Source: Conchocele bisecta (taxonomy: Eukaryota > Mollusca > Bivalvia > Lucinida > Thyasiridae). From it: DNA of 64,000 nt. The DNA is taken from assembly GCA_029237695.1 (NCBI GenBank), contig CM055271.1, forward strand, positions 84,021,488 through 84,085,487, given 5' to 3'. Below are positions 20,092-30,975 of the stretch, piece after piece; position 1 is the stretch's first letter, and every line of letters begins with the position of its first letter. The position numbers and the translations under genes are program-made. The notes under the pieces are model-generated. The model made no database searches and was not told the DNA's origin. It saw only the letters and a program-made list of their open reading frames with translations.

Positions 20092-20379
20092 TGATTGAAA
20101 TAAATAAAGTCCCACTCCACTCTACAACGAAATTATATTTTAATTCATGTTTCCCAACTGGTGTCACTGCTGACAGATCGTCAGGGGACTTGTGACGTTA
20201 GCAACGCCACGTCATGTGATGGGAGGTAATTCAAGGGGAAGAATATGAACACGTCAAAGAAGATAAACAAATTATTTCTGAATAGTCCAGATTTGAATTC
20301 ACCTATTCCAATCCTATATATTTAATGTTAATGCCATATTATTCTTTCAAATTTTCAATCATTCAGTGTAAGGGTTAAC

Positions 20380-20740
20380 GTTGAGGGAAATTTGCTATTT
20401 CTGTAATTTCCGTTTCCTTTTACCAAACGTTTCGATATTTCACACATGCTTTTCTCTAATGATTCTCTATCATGCTGTGACAAATTCACGACCATCATAC
20501 CCCCACTAAACCCAAGGTCAAGGTCACAATCTTGGTGCTTTCAAACTTAACATTGGCGGAAATTTGCATTGATTTCTGTTTCCTTTCACCCCACTTCTTA
20601 TTTCACACATTCCTTCCTCTAATGGTTCTCCAACATGCCATGCCAAATCCATGACCCTCAGAAACGGGCAATGATGTTTCCCAGCTTTAAGAATAACAAT
20701 GGCATCAATATCTGTAAGCTAATCCCTCGCTGGCAGCCTT
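20380..20740 (-). mobile_element. Tandem-core element fragment, reversed
   Basis: Two units read on the minus strand, with AAGGTCAAGGTCAC on the plus strand at about 20515-20529 (the GACCTTGACCTT motif reversed) and a head TAATCCCTCGCTGGCAGCC that recurs at 29205-29220. Confidence 0.5.
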
Positions 20741-21318
20741 AAAGGTACATACCCACTCAGTAGGCACAAAATGTTCTTTATGTGATTTAAATAAGTGTAT
20801 AATTGTGTCACTATTCCACCAGTTCTAAAACTTACGAGTGCCCGCTATAACGATATAATCATTTAGTAATATTTATTTTACTGATAGTGATGCGCAGTGG
20901 TATCAGGCTATTTTCATATGCAAATGAGCCATAATATGTTTTAATTATTTATACTAATTAAATGCGTCACCTGAAAAATAATATTTACGACAGATTATCA
21001 AGTATGATCATTGCACATCAAAAAATAAATACAGATAATAAATAGTAATGTCCGTTAACATTTTAAGGAAACACGGTTATCGCCCCTGATATCAGTGTGG
21101 AAATTTACTTCTGATATAAAATGTATAATAGTGCCAATCAATACGTGGGGTAATGGTGAATGAATGTTTATTTCGCCAGAAAATGTCTCATATTACGTCT
21201 CTGATATAAAGAACATTTTGTGCCTACTGCGTGGGTATGTACCTTTAAAGAACATTTTGTGCCTACTGCGTGGGTATGTACCTTTAAAGAACATTTTGTG
21301 CCTACTGCGTGGGTATGC
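20741..21318 (+). mobile_element. AAAGGTACATACCCA-type transposon relic with triplicated right end
   Basis: Left end AAAGGTACATACCCACTCAG; right end is the 39-bp inverted counterpart (AAAGAACATTTTGTGCCTAC and following) repeated three times in tandem at 21208, 21247 and 21286. No transposase frame. Confidence 0.75.
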
Positions 21319-21493
21319 ATTTTATTTTAACGGGTGGTCTTTGAAAACAGTTTCCAATTTGTACAGTAATCTCAGCAACATAATTTTTTGACAGCGTCAC
21401 GCGGGACATTCATCCGCACAGAAGATGATATTTTTCAGAGCAATGGCTTGAATAGTTCTGATTCTATTGTCTTTCAAACTTGGACGTTTTTTT

Positions 21494-21802
21494 TTCAATT
21501 TTTCAAATTTGAAATGTTCATAACTTTTTTATTATCTAACCGATTTCAAATATTTTTTTGGCATTAAAAAGCCAACAAAATTCTCTATCTCCGGTTTCGC
21601 TGGTAGTTTTTGGCTATCTGCCCAAATGAGAGAGTTGTAGGCATTTGAAGTTTTAAAAAAAAATTGAAATGGTCATAACTTCCTTATTATTCAACCGATT
21701 TCAAATATTTTTTTTTTGCATTAAAAAGCCAATAAAATTCTCTATCTCCAGTTCGCTGGTAGTTTATCTGCTCAAATGCGCGAGCTACATGCATTTGAAG
21801 TT
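21494..21802 (+). repeat. 157-bp direct repeat, two copies
   Basis: ATTATCTAACCGATTTCAAA and the phrases AAAGCCAACAAAATTCTCTA and GCATTTGAAGTTT recur with about 157-bp spacing. AT-rich, non-coding. Confidence 0.75.
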
Positions 21803-21806
21803 TGAG

Positions 21807-21877
21807 AACGAGCATATAAACTTAGCCGCCTAGAACAGTGTGTACAGCTGACAAACTTCGAGGTGGAGGCCAGACAG
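21807..21877 (+). CDS. Candidate coiled-coil exon of the TRAF gene
   Basis: An AG precedes 21807 and a good donor, CAG-GTATGG, ends it at 21877. In one frame it reads YKLSRLEQCVQLTNFEVEAR, heptad-like and charged, as expected between the zinc fingers and MATH domain of a TRAF. Against it: the acceptor has a poor pyrimidine tract, and the required phase (two leading bases) does not follow from the exon ending at 18737, so a further unseen exon would be needed. Offered as a candidate only. Confidence 0.3.
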
Positions 21878-22204
21878 GTATGGTGGGCTGTATCAGACAC
21901 TGGTTTTATATACGAACTGACATGCTGTGAGTGCTTTAGAATCGTCTCAACTTCAATGTCAGACTAGGGGGTTAACGGTACACATTTCGTAGAACGTTAT
22001 ATAATAAAATGCTTAGGATAGTCAAGCGATTCTGAAAATGCAAAACATTTATTTTTTCAATTTCATTGGAATTGCATCAATTTTTTTTGAGTTTCATATG
22101 TTTTCGTCATTGGCAATGTCTTCTAATCACTTTGCCAGTGTACGTTTGTCAGTACATCAAGCCTCAAACCGTTGATGCTCTAGTTCTTCTTATTTTCCAT
22201 GTAA

Positions 22205-22290
22205 ACACATCTTGGTATTTCATTAGAATTGTCTCCAAGTAGACAATTCTAATGAAATGCCAAGGCATGTTTCATTTTGAAGCAAACTAT
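22205..22290. repeat. Hairpin, palindromic MITE core
   Basis: CTTGGTATTTCATTAGAATT and AATTCTAATGAAATGCCAAG are inverted and pair with one mismatch. Member of the GCAGACGAC palindrome family by layout. Confidence 0.65.
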
Positions 22291-22504
22291 TCAATAATTG
22301 CTGTTTGTAGTGTGATTGTATTTTACCCAATTAAAATTTTGAAATACCCAATTGCTTCCGATATGATGGAGTGAAAATACTCAATTACTAATTCCTTATC
22401 TGGAGCCCTGGAGGTAGGATGTGTGAAATATCAAGGAGTGGCGTGAAAGGCAACCAAAATTATAACAAATTGTTTCACGACTGCTGTTGTTCGACACCGC
22501 TCGA

Positions 22505-22875
22505 GCCGTGTTCAAACGTACAGCACGTGCTGTTTGACTATGGCTGTAGACAATATTCATTCCGTGGCCAAGCCAACAACAACGTAATGAATGTGTCTCA
22601 TGACATTACTAGAACGTGCCATTACGTCACCAGACCAGTTCACAACGGTTACACTGAAATTTTGAAATCGATGTGGTTACATCACGCGACGTGTACTGCG
22701 GCCCCGGAACATGTATATGTAAATCAGCTGTTTGAATGGAGCAGATTATCGAAAGTACTGCATACATGCTCAAATTACACGATATTTCAGACAGAAATGT
22801 AACAATAACGTTTGACCATGTCCAGCCGTGGGTAAACGTTTGCCGTACCACTCCGGAACTGTTTGAACGCTGCAT
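22505..22875. repeat. Dispersed repeat X, copy 2
   Basis: Partner of 14029-14400. Here the frame is open from about 22419 to 22802, 127 codons. Followed by a tandem-core 3' end, ATCCCATCTTGCCTATCGGC at about 22868. Confidence 0.6.
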
Positions 22876-23025
22876 CCCATCTTGCCTATCGGCGAGGGGA
22901 TAATGAAAGGGATACATATACGAATGTATGTGATATAGGCGACATACACAACCGTCCGAGTTAATGTTGCCCAACGTTTCTCAACATCTATTGGTAACTA
23001 GAGGATTGTTTTTCAGACAAAAACA

Positions 23026-24022
23026 TATGTCTCCCCCAAACCACCACTGCATGTTATCAGGACTGGAAAAATAGAATTTAAGGCAGCAACAGCATATATG
23101 TAGCTACCTTGTATTTTCTGCATACTTTTGAAGATACGCGCGACACAAGTTGAATATCTCCACTTTTCACTAAGTCAAGGGCCATAACTCTGTGAATACA
23201 GGATGAATCCACATCTAAAAACCCAGGTGCTCAACTTCACATGATGACCAGTATTCCTGTAAAGTTTCACGACTAACTGAAATACATTTGGAGATACGCG
23301 CGACACAAGTTGAAAATCCCCACTTTTCACTAAGTCAAGGGCCATAACTCCATAAATACAGGATGAATCCGCTCTCAAAACCCCAGGTGCACAACTTCAC
23401 ATGATGACAAGTATTCCTGTAAAGTTTCACGACTCTAATTGAAATACATTTGGAGATACGCGCGACACAAGTTGAAAATCCCCAACTTTTGCTAAGTCAA
23501 GGGCCATAACTCCGTAAATACAGGATAAATCCGCATCTAAAACCCCAGGTGCGCAACTTCACACGATGACCAGTATTCCTGTAAAGTTTTGCGACTAACT
23601 GAAATACTTTTGGAGATACGCGCGACACAAGTTGAAAATCCTCACTTTTCACTAAGTCAAGGGCCATAACTCCGTGAATACTGGATGAATCCGCATCTAA
23701 AACCCCAGGTGCGCAACTTCACACAATGACCAGTATTCCTGTAAAGTTTCACGACTCTACTGAAATACATTTGGAGATACGCGCTAGACAAGTTGAAAAT
23801 CCCCACTTTTCGCTAGATCAAGGGCCATAACTCCGTAAATACAGGATGAATCCGCATCTAAAACCCCAGGTGCGCAACTTCACACGATGACAAGTATTCC
23901 TGTAAAGTTTCACGACTGTAACTCAAAAACATTTGGAGATATGCATGACACAAATTTTGTGACGGACAGACGGACAACCGAGCCAAAAACAATATGTCTC
24001 CCCATTTCATGGGGGAGACATA
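23026..24022 (+). mobile_element. Tandem-core element family B (intron of TRAF gene)
   Basis: 5' end TATGTCTCCCCC; five full units of 160-162 bp and a partial one (GATACGCGC at 23133, 23293, 23455, 23615 and 23776; last at 23938); a short GGACAGACGGAC run; closing hairpin TATGTCTCCCC...GGGGGAGACATA (about 23993-24022), complementary to the 5' end. Each unit has TCAAGGGCCATAACTC. No coding capacity. Confidence 0.8.
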
Positions 24023-24306
24023 ATGACAACTCGAAATCAAGCAATTTGATTGTTGCACAGCTCAGGATCATCCAATCATGCTGCTTGATTTCAAGGGCAA
24101 TATTCAAGTACATTGTAATTTAACCGTCACTACGCTGGAGATGGAAGTGTTATGATACGAGGTCGTGTCCAACAAAAGTTAGAAGCCTTGTCCATCTATA
24201 CAATTATACCAATGAAAGCCGAAACATGCCGAATACCTGTGTATTAGAACAGGCGATAGTGTATACCTATCCACAAATTCTCCAATTCATTCATTCAATG
24301 AGTACC

Positions 24307-24542
24307 GTAATAACCCTAAATATTCATACACGCTTACCTTTGGGAAAATTAAAGAGGGGTTTCCCAAAACAACTTATATCCAAATACATTGTTATTGTCA
24401 TTAAACCAGTACTACCATACTAACCCTAAATGTTGGCATACTCCCTGTTGTGGTGAAACCATTTATTTTCACATATACATGTATACATATTTTCATGCGT
24501 TTCGCAAGAGAAATGGTGTCCAAATATTTAGGGTTATCACTA
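24307..24542. mobile_element. MITE with AACCCTAAATATT ends
   Basis: Left ATAACCCTAAATATTCATAC, right CCAAATATTTAGGGTTAT. Related ends occur at 32910-33060 and near 45245 and 46125. Confidence 0.6.
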
Positions 24543-24680
24543 TATTTCATTTTCGACAAGTCTGTTTGCCGTCATAAGGGGAGTCTGCCGAGCTACAGAA
24601 ATAGCCATTTCAACAGCGAGTGTCATTCAAGATTGTGTATCAGAATGGAAGTGGGGACAATGTGTGTGGTGGGTTTCTAG

Positions 24681-24855
24681 CCAAGCCGCAACTTCTCACC
24701 TTCCAACGACCAATGGTGGAGAAGAACGTCGGGCGTGGGTATCGCAGTTTATACGGCAGCAGCACGTACAGGAGTGCAGCAGATTTCTGAGGGATGACAC
24801 ACTGTTCATTCAGGTCTGTTTCGACACCAAGACACTGGTCAAACTCCATAGCGAC
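24681..24855 (+). CDS. TRAF-family gene, MATH-domain exon running into the gap
   Basis: After a likely acceptor, GGGTTTCTAG at 24671-24680, one frame gives LLTFQRPMVEKNVGRGY and, after a shift of one base near 24740, the next gives QFIRQQHVQ and FLRDDTLFIQVCFDTK. SFQRP, a G-x-GY turn and the strand pair DDTLFI-V are the known end of the MATH (TRAF-C) domain, which binds receptor tails and adaptors. The frame break lies 115 bases before the N gap, so an assembly error is as likely as a real mutation. The coding sequence appears to go on at 25356. Confidence 0.65.
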
Positions 24856-25355
24856 NNNNNNNNNNNNNNNNNNNNNNNNNNNNNNNNNNNNNNNNNNNNN
24901 NNNNNNNNNNNNNNNNNNNNNNNNNNNNNNNNNNNNNNNNNNNNNNNNNNNNNNNNNNNNNNNNNNNNNNNNNNNNNNNNNNNNNNNNNNNNNNNNNNNN
25001 NNNNNNNNNNNNNNNNNNNNNNNNNNNNNNNNNNNNNNNNNNNNNNNNNNNNNNNNNNNNNNNNNNNNNNNNNNNNNNNNNNNNNNNNNNNNNNNNNNNN
25101 NNNNNNNNNNNNNNNNNNNNNNNNNNNNNNNNNNNNNNNNNNNNNNNNNNNNNNNNNNNNNNNNNNNNNNNNNNNNNNNNNNNNNNNNNNNNNNNNNNNN
25201 NNNNNNNNNNNNNNNNNNNNNNNNNNNNNNNNNNNNNNNNNNNNNNNNNNNNNNNNNNNNNNNNNNNNNNNNNNNNNNNNNNNNNNNNNNNNNNNNNNNN
25301 NNNNNNNNNNNNNNNNNNNNNNNNNNNNNNNNNNNNNNNNNNNNNNNNNNNNNNN
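24856..25355. other. Assembly gap of 500 N
   Basis: Exactly 500 N. The 11 bases before it (TCCATAGCGAC, 24845-24855) are the same as the 11 after it (25356-25366), so the two contigs probably overlap and no sequence is missing. Reading frames that cross it are artefacts. Confidence 0.95.
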
Positions 25356-25417
25356 TCCATAGCGACATAAATGCGAGAACAATGTATGTGTCTCCGTTCT
25401 TGTGTCGACACCACTGA
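25356..25417 (+). CDS. TRAF-family gene, probable C-terminal end
   Basis: If the two gap flanks are overlapped by their shared 11 bases, the MATH frame HSD continues as INARTMYVSPFLCRHH and stops at TGA 25415-25417. A short tail after the DDTLFI strand is normal for TRAF proteins. Depends entirely on the overlap reading. Confidence 0.45.
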
Positions 25418-25563
25418 CTAAATGTGAGACCAATGTATGTTTTTTGTGACAAATGGATCGTTCGGCAAATGAACATATCAAAATCCTTTCCAGTTATTTA
25501 GTGTTGGAAGGATTAACCATTATTGCAGCTAGAACTACATTGGTCAGTAAGCGAGGCTTACGG

Positions 25564-26868
25564 AATACCCCCCCCCCCCACGTGGGCCCAGGTACCCCTA
25601 AAATATGTAAATATTTCCAAGTGTGTGGGCTTGTGACCTTGACTCTGGGCTTAGCGGGAGCGGCATGAACGTGAATTTGACACAGGGTGGTAGAGGTCCA
25701 TTGGAGCAATGCATGTGTGAAATGTGAAGCAGATCCGAGCAAGGAAATAGAAGCTATAACCGATTTCTCTGATGTTAAGTTTTGTAAAGAGACCAAGTAT
25801 GTGTGACCTTGACCTCGAGATCAGCGGGAATTTGTGACGATTTGTGCACGATAGTAGAGCCTTAGAGGAATGCATGCATGAAATATTAAGAATTTTTGAT
25901 GAAAGAAATAGAAGTTATAACATATTTCTCTGATGTTAAGTTTTGTAAAGAGACTTAAGTATGTGACCTTGACCTTGGGATCAGCGGGGGTTGGACGGTC
26001 GTAGATTTGTCACAGCATGATAGTACAACCTTAGAGGAATTGCTCAAGTGAAATAATAAGAATTTTCAATGAAAGAAATAGAAGTTATAACTTATTTCTC
26101 TGATGTTAAGTTTTGTAAAGAGGCTAAGTATTTGACCATGACCTTGGGATCAGCGGGGGTTGGACGGTCGTGGATTTGGCAGCACAGCATGGTAATAGAG
26201 CCTTACAGGAATGCATGTGTGAAATATTAAGCATTTTAGATGAAGGAATTAGAAGTTATAATATATTTCTCTGATGTTAAGTTTTGTAAAGAGACTTAAG
26301 TATGTGACCTTGACCTTGGGATCAGCGGGGGTTGGACGGTCGTATATTTGTCACAGCATGATAGTACAACCTTAGAGGAATTACTCAAGTGAAATAATAA
26401 GAATTTTCAATGAAAGAAATAGAAGTTATAACTTATTTCTCTGATGTTAAGTTTTGTAAAGAGGCTAAGTATTTGACCTTGACCTTGGGATCAGCGGGGG
26501 TTGGACGGTCGTGGATTTGGCACAGCATGGTAATAGAGCCTTACAGGAATGCATGTGTGAAATATTAAGCATTTTAGATGAAGGAATTAGAAGTTATAAT
26601 ATATTTCTCTGATGTTAAGTTTTGAAAGAGACTAAGTATTTGACCTTGACCTTGGGATCACCGGGGGTTGGACGGTCGTGGAGCATGGTAGTAGAGCCTT
26701 ACAGGAATGCATGTGTGAAATATTAAGCATTTTAGATGAAGGAAACAGAAGTTATAACAATATTTCTCTGATGTTAAGTTTACGGACGGACGGACGGACG
26801 GACGGACGGACAGACGCACGGACAACCAGACTCCAGTATACCCCCCCACAACTCGTTGCTGGGGGTAT
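25564..26868 (+). mobile_element. Tandem-core element family A, copy 2
   Basis: Same 5' segment as 9164 (GCGAGGCTTACGGAATACC), seven units of about 170 bp with the GACCTTGACCTTGGGATC motif (25636, 25806, 25966, 26134, 26308, 26475, 26643), ACGG repeated at about 26783-26812 and the closing hairpin ATACCCCCCC...GGGGGTATA. Some neighbouring units (for example 25966-26220 and 26308-26560) are nearly identical in pairs, a sign of higher-order duplication. Confidence 0.8.
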
Positions 26869-26879
26869 AATAAATCATT

Positions 26880-27290
26880 GCTCCCTCAAATTATACTTAG
26901 CTAGATAAGCATGCTTTGCAATTTTGATGAAATCGGCTACAGTTGTACACAGAGACAGAAAAAGTATCTAATTTACTAGAATTAATTTCTCTTTAGATAC
27001 CGTATTTTGCCGTGTATAGGTCGCAAGAGTGTATAAGACGCACCCCTATTTTCAGTCAAAAATTTTATTCGTTCCTTGAACGTTTTTGTCTGTATTTTCC
27101 CTATCATAGTTTGCTATGTCCGTAATTTGCCGACTATGTCCGTGATTCCCCGGTCCGTATTTCACCGTTTTCTAGTATCTTCAATTACACGGTGAACCCG
27201 GTAATACACGCTTCAATATAATACGTGCTTGGTAAATACACGGTTGTGCCTTGGCTCCCGATTTATTTGCCTATTTGTATATCAAAATCG
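26880..27290. repeat. MITE fragments
   Basis: 26880-26945 is a right end of palindromic family W (TGATGAAATCGGCTAC). From 27000 a sequence beginning TACCGTATTTTGCCGTGTAT and followed by AGACGCACCCCTATTTTCAG resembles a very widespread animal MITE end. No gene. Confidence 0.45.
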
Positions 27291-27492
27291 TGTTAAATTT
27301 GTAACAGACTATTAATCATTTTCAGAAATCGTGTTATATTTGCGATCATATTGCTGCAGAAAGTGGTATTATATTGTTAATTATTGATTGCGTTATGTAT
27401 TATCTCTTTTCAACACCATTTACGGAAAATATTTTCGAAATCAATATCCGCGAAATATGGCAACAGATCTGCGTATAATCCAGTGTTTTTGT

Positions 27493-27715
27493 TTAACCCA
27501 TTACTTTTGGAATACACATTTACGGATATGAAATTTATTAAATATTTTATTTTTGTTATTTCTCAATGAAAGTATATGTTGTGACCACACATACATTTGA
27601 ACCGTCTCGATGAGACGGTTTAAATGGTTGCCGCGGCATATACTTCTGAGTGCATAGAAGGAAAATATTTAGGATTTTCCGCAAACATAAGCGTATCCTC
27701 AGCATGAAATGGGTT
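27493..27715. mobile_element. Palindromic MITE, AACCGTCTCGATGA family
   Basis: Ends AACCCATTACTTTTGG and TGAAATGGGTT; arms AGTATATGTTGTGACCAC, CATTTGAACCGTCTCGAT and their complements to 27650. Copy at 58565-58734 runs into the second gap. Confidence 0.7.
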
Positions 27716-28014
27716 ACTGATTGCCCTATGATGCGAGGATGAAAGCCGCACGTTCGTGATGTCTGCGGCACATCAAAAGGCGTGTTGACCAATCAGTGCA
27801 ATTTCAAAACATAGCCTAACGGTCACACAGTTTACAGCCTTGTGCTGAATGATGTCATACGATAAACACCTGTTAGTTGACACGGCTGGGTGTTATCGAT
27901 TTTTTGCACAAAGCAACACACAAATGTCGCCTGTGTAATATTTCAAAATCAGTCGTATCTTCCGTAAATGACGCTGAATGTCGACAGAAATTTCAGAGCA
28001 GTACAGCCGAAATG

Positions 28015-28545
28015 GAAGCAGCCTATAGCTAAAACGAATTTGCATTGTCCGCTGACGTAATTATAATGTTTTTAATTAGAGATTGGCAAACTTTGTAAAC
28101 CATGTGAAGACTACGCAAATCCACCGCCTGGTCTGGCCGCTAATGCAATAAGCCGGGATTTGTCCTAGATAGAGACCCAATTCACATAAACATGTTTGCT
28201 GTGTCATAAATAGACTGGTTCTCATTAGTATTGTTTCACTAGGCACGCATCAGATATGGTACCAGTCTAGTGACGAATACGAAACTGACGTCAGCAACTG
28301 CGTGTATTGATATTTGATATGGCTTGACACGCGGTGTGTTTGATGTTGGCCAGCTGACTTAGGCTTGCCACTTTGGATGAATCGACATCGTGTAAACACA
28401 GTTTCGAAACTAATGATGGAGTGTTATAACTTGCATGGAATGGCATTATGCATATTGGGATTGACCGTTAATGGCGTCATGAAATATTTTTCATAGCAAA
28501 ATGACACCGACCGATATGCGCCAGGTAAATGTTTTAAAAAGATTG
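28015..28545. repeat. Dispersed repeat Y, copy 2
   Basis: Same order of blocks as 17035-17600 (CCGCCTGGTCTGGCCGCTAA, GACGTCAGCAACTGCGTG, CATCGTGTAAACACAGTTT). No coding signal. Confidence 0.6.
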
Positions 28546-28572
28546 TGATTCGGCAGAGACACAGCGTCGAAA

Positions 28573-28674
28573 CCACAGGCATTCGGCGTGTTTCGGCTTT
28601 TGTCGGTATAACTCTATATATATATATGCAGTTATACCGATGAAAGCCGATACACGCCGAATGCCTGTGGTCGA
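28573..28674. repeat. 40-bp-arm hairpin
   Basis: ACCACAGGCATTCGGCGTGT and the next 20 bases pair with ACACGCCGAATGCCTGTGGT and what precedes it, around a TATATATATATATG loop. A half of the same palindrome is at 24196-24240. Confidence 0.8.
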
Positions 28675-28954
28675 AACGAGTAAGGCACAATCTGTTTATA
28701 ATACGAATCTGAGGCTACTTTTCCAATTTCAAGCAGATGTTACCGCAAAGACTAACAACAACAACAAATATTGCAACAAATCTTTATTTTATGAATTTTG
28801 TGTCATTTTTTGTCGATATTTCGGGGTGGAAAAAAATGCTCTTGTATCCAAACGTATGTATAAGCAGGGGCTTTGTGGGATGAAAATCTGGGTAAAAAAA
28901 ACACGTCTAATACACGGCAAAATATGGTATATGGAATGTGATGGTTTTCAACCA

Positions 28955-29560
28955 GTAGCCGATTTCACCAAAATTGTTAAGCATACTTATCTAGCAAAGT
29001 GTACTTTGAGGGAGTAATCCTTTATTTTTCCCGAACTGGATTATTTCATATAGAACTAACGACTGCATATACTTGATGATTAAAAGTGTGCAGAATTATT
29101 ATATTGAATTTATTACATTATCACAGCCAAAATGTGATAATTAAATGTAATAAATTCAGTATAATAACAGCAAGAACCGGCATCGATAAACGAAGCTAAT
29201 CAATCCCCTTGCTGGCAGCCTTAATAAAAAAGAAAATAAACAAACCAAGTCTTCAATGACCTTGACCTTGGGTGGTCGGACGTGGGTCGTATGCAAAACA
29301 AAGCAGCATCCCAAGGCACATATTATGGCAAAATATTATCAAAATCGGTGAAGCGGTTCACGAGTTAATGAAAGATGAAAGGTGTTACTAACGTACATAA
29401 CATACGCACACATGCACGTACATACATGGACTAACGCTATATCCCTTCTTGCCTATCGGCGAGTGGATAATTAATACAATTATCCTTAAATTGAAAATTT
29501 CTCCCTCAAAGTGTACTTAGCAAAGTAAGTATACTTTGCAATTCTGGTGAAATAGGCTAC
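28955..29560. mobile_element. Palindromic MITE family W, split by a tandem-core element
   Basis: Left end GTAGCCGATTTCACC and right end GGTGAAATAGGCTAC; inner arms ATTGAATTTATTACATTATC pair with their complement at about 29130-29165. The insertion 29189-29475 separates the halves. Intact copies: 42241-42537 and 58226-58540. Confidence 0.65.
29189..29475 (+). mobile_element. Short tandem-core element inserted in the MITE
   Basis: Head CAATCCCCTTGCTGGCAGCC, one core with GACCTTGACCTTGGG at 29258, ACGTACATAC-type run at 29392-29428 instead of ACGG, closing hairpin ATCCCTTCTTGCC...GGCGAGTGGAT. Confidence 0.6.
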
Positions 29561-29728
29561 AGGGCTTTATTCAAACCAATGGCAAACATAGGATAACTGA
29601 AACAATTCAAATCAGCAGGAATTTATCAGAAAATTATCGGAAACTACCGGTAGTCTTGTTATCAGTAGTATATAATCCAAGATGGTCGCCAAAAGTTGGA
29701 AGCCTGTGTATTTCAGATATAATCAAAC

Positions 29729-30343
29729 TACAGTCGAGCACCAGTATCTCGAAGTCGACGGGAGATCGTCCATATAGTCGAGATAGGACTAAGTTAGAGA
29801 TAGCGATTAAGTGACATGGTAGAATATTTTCGCAAAAAAATATGAACTCATTTTACCCCATTACACCACGTGTAAACAATTCACCAATTAACTAATGACC
29901 AAAGGTAGTAAGCTAATCAATGTTACAAGGTGGCGTAACGACTCTCGGTGACTTGAGTAAATGACCAGCGTGATATGCTTAATGAATCGTGACAAACACT
30001 CAAATATATCCAGGTAGACTAATTAAGCAAACAACCTGAGGCAGGTGTGAATTTATTTTGTTTTGTTTGATAATATATTTGGAAAATTAGTGTCAACCAA
30101 ACCGATCGTGGCAGCCAGGCGATTTATCCAAGCGATTATGTGATCGAGATAGCGAAGAGATTTTTAACTTATTTTTATACGTTGAGGACAGAATGAACGG
30201 TCGAGATAGAGCACATATACGAGATACGGCATGGTCGAGATTTATATTAAACAAATAATGATATAGTTCGGGACTTTAGTAAATCATCAAAATAGGGGAT
30301 ATCATCGAGATACTGATATTCGAGATATTGGTGCTCCACTGTA
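29729..30343. mobile_element. MITE with TACAGTCGAGCACC ends
   Basis: Left TACAGTCGAGCACCAGTATC, right GATATTGGTGCTCCACTGTA; inverted repeats of about 25 bp with few mismatches. Tc1/mariner-like by the TA borders. 615 bp, non-coding. Confidence 0.75.
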
Positions 30344-30716
30344 TGCAAATAAACTACAATGTATATATGAAGTAAATGTTTCACACTGTCAAAATTCAAG
30401 ATGGTATTCAAGATGACCGACACAAAGTGTTCAAGTATACTTATCACATAGTATAATTTGCATTAAAACAGACACAAGTTGATTATTTGTGACAGCAAGC
30501 TGGATAACATCGAACTGTCATTTTTACATATCTGATTATCATGGATATTTCTTATGTTAAGGTATTAGGTAATAGATAGATACACTTGACTTCCATGATA
30601 ATTTCTTCATAAGAGTGATGTGATATATATATATACATATATAACATATGTGAATATTGTCTTGTTACTGTATACAATATGGAGCATTGAGTTGCCATCT
30701 CCGCAGGCTCTCTGGT

Positions 30717-30975
30717 GACCTTTTGTGAAAAAGTAGGAAAAAAAGTAGGAACTTTTTTCACAAAAAGTAGGAAAAAGTAGGAATTTATGATAAAAAAGTA
30801 GGAACATTTGTTCATATTTTCTTACCTTTGACTTTGAACATTTCTTGTACTCATGGTTACTCGGAACATGGTGTTTCAGTGATGTCGGTAGGAATTTTGG
30901 GAATTTTGATGAAATAGTAGAAAAAAGTAGGAATAAAAACAAAAGTAGGAAAAAGTAGGAAAAAATAGGAACGCT
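30717..30975. repeat. Degenerate AAAAAGTAGG simple repeat
   Basis: AAAAAGTAGGAA repeated at irregular spacing with AACTTTTTTCAC between. The minus-strand frames through it are phenylalanine-leucine repeats, not genes. Confidence 0.8.

Noticed and set aside
24640..25481. Long reading frames through the first N run on both strands
   Set aside because: They are open only because N codons are not stops; the real content is the MATH exon and its tail.
28640..29017. 125-residue plus-strand frame
   Set aside because: It begins in one arm of the hairpin at 28573-28674 and ends in MITE family W; no protein motif.
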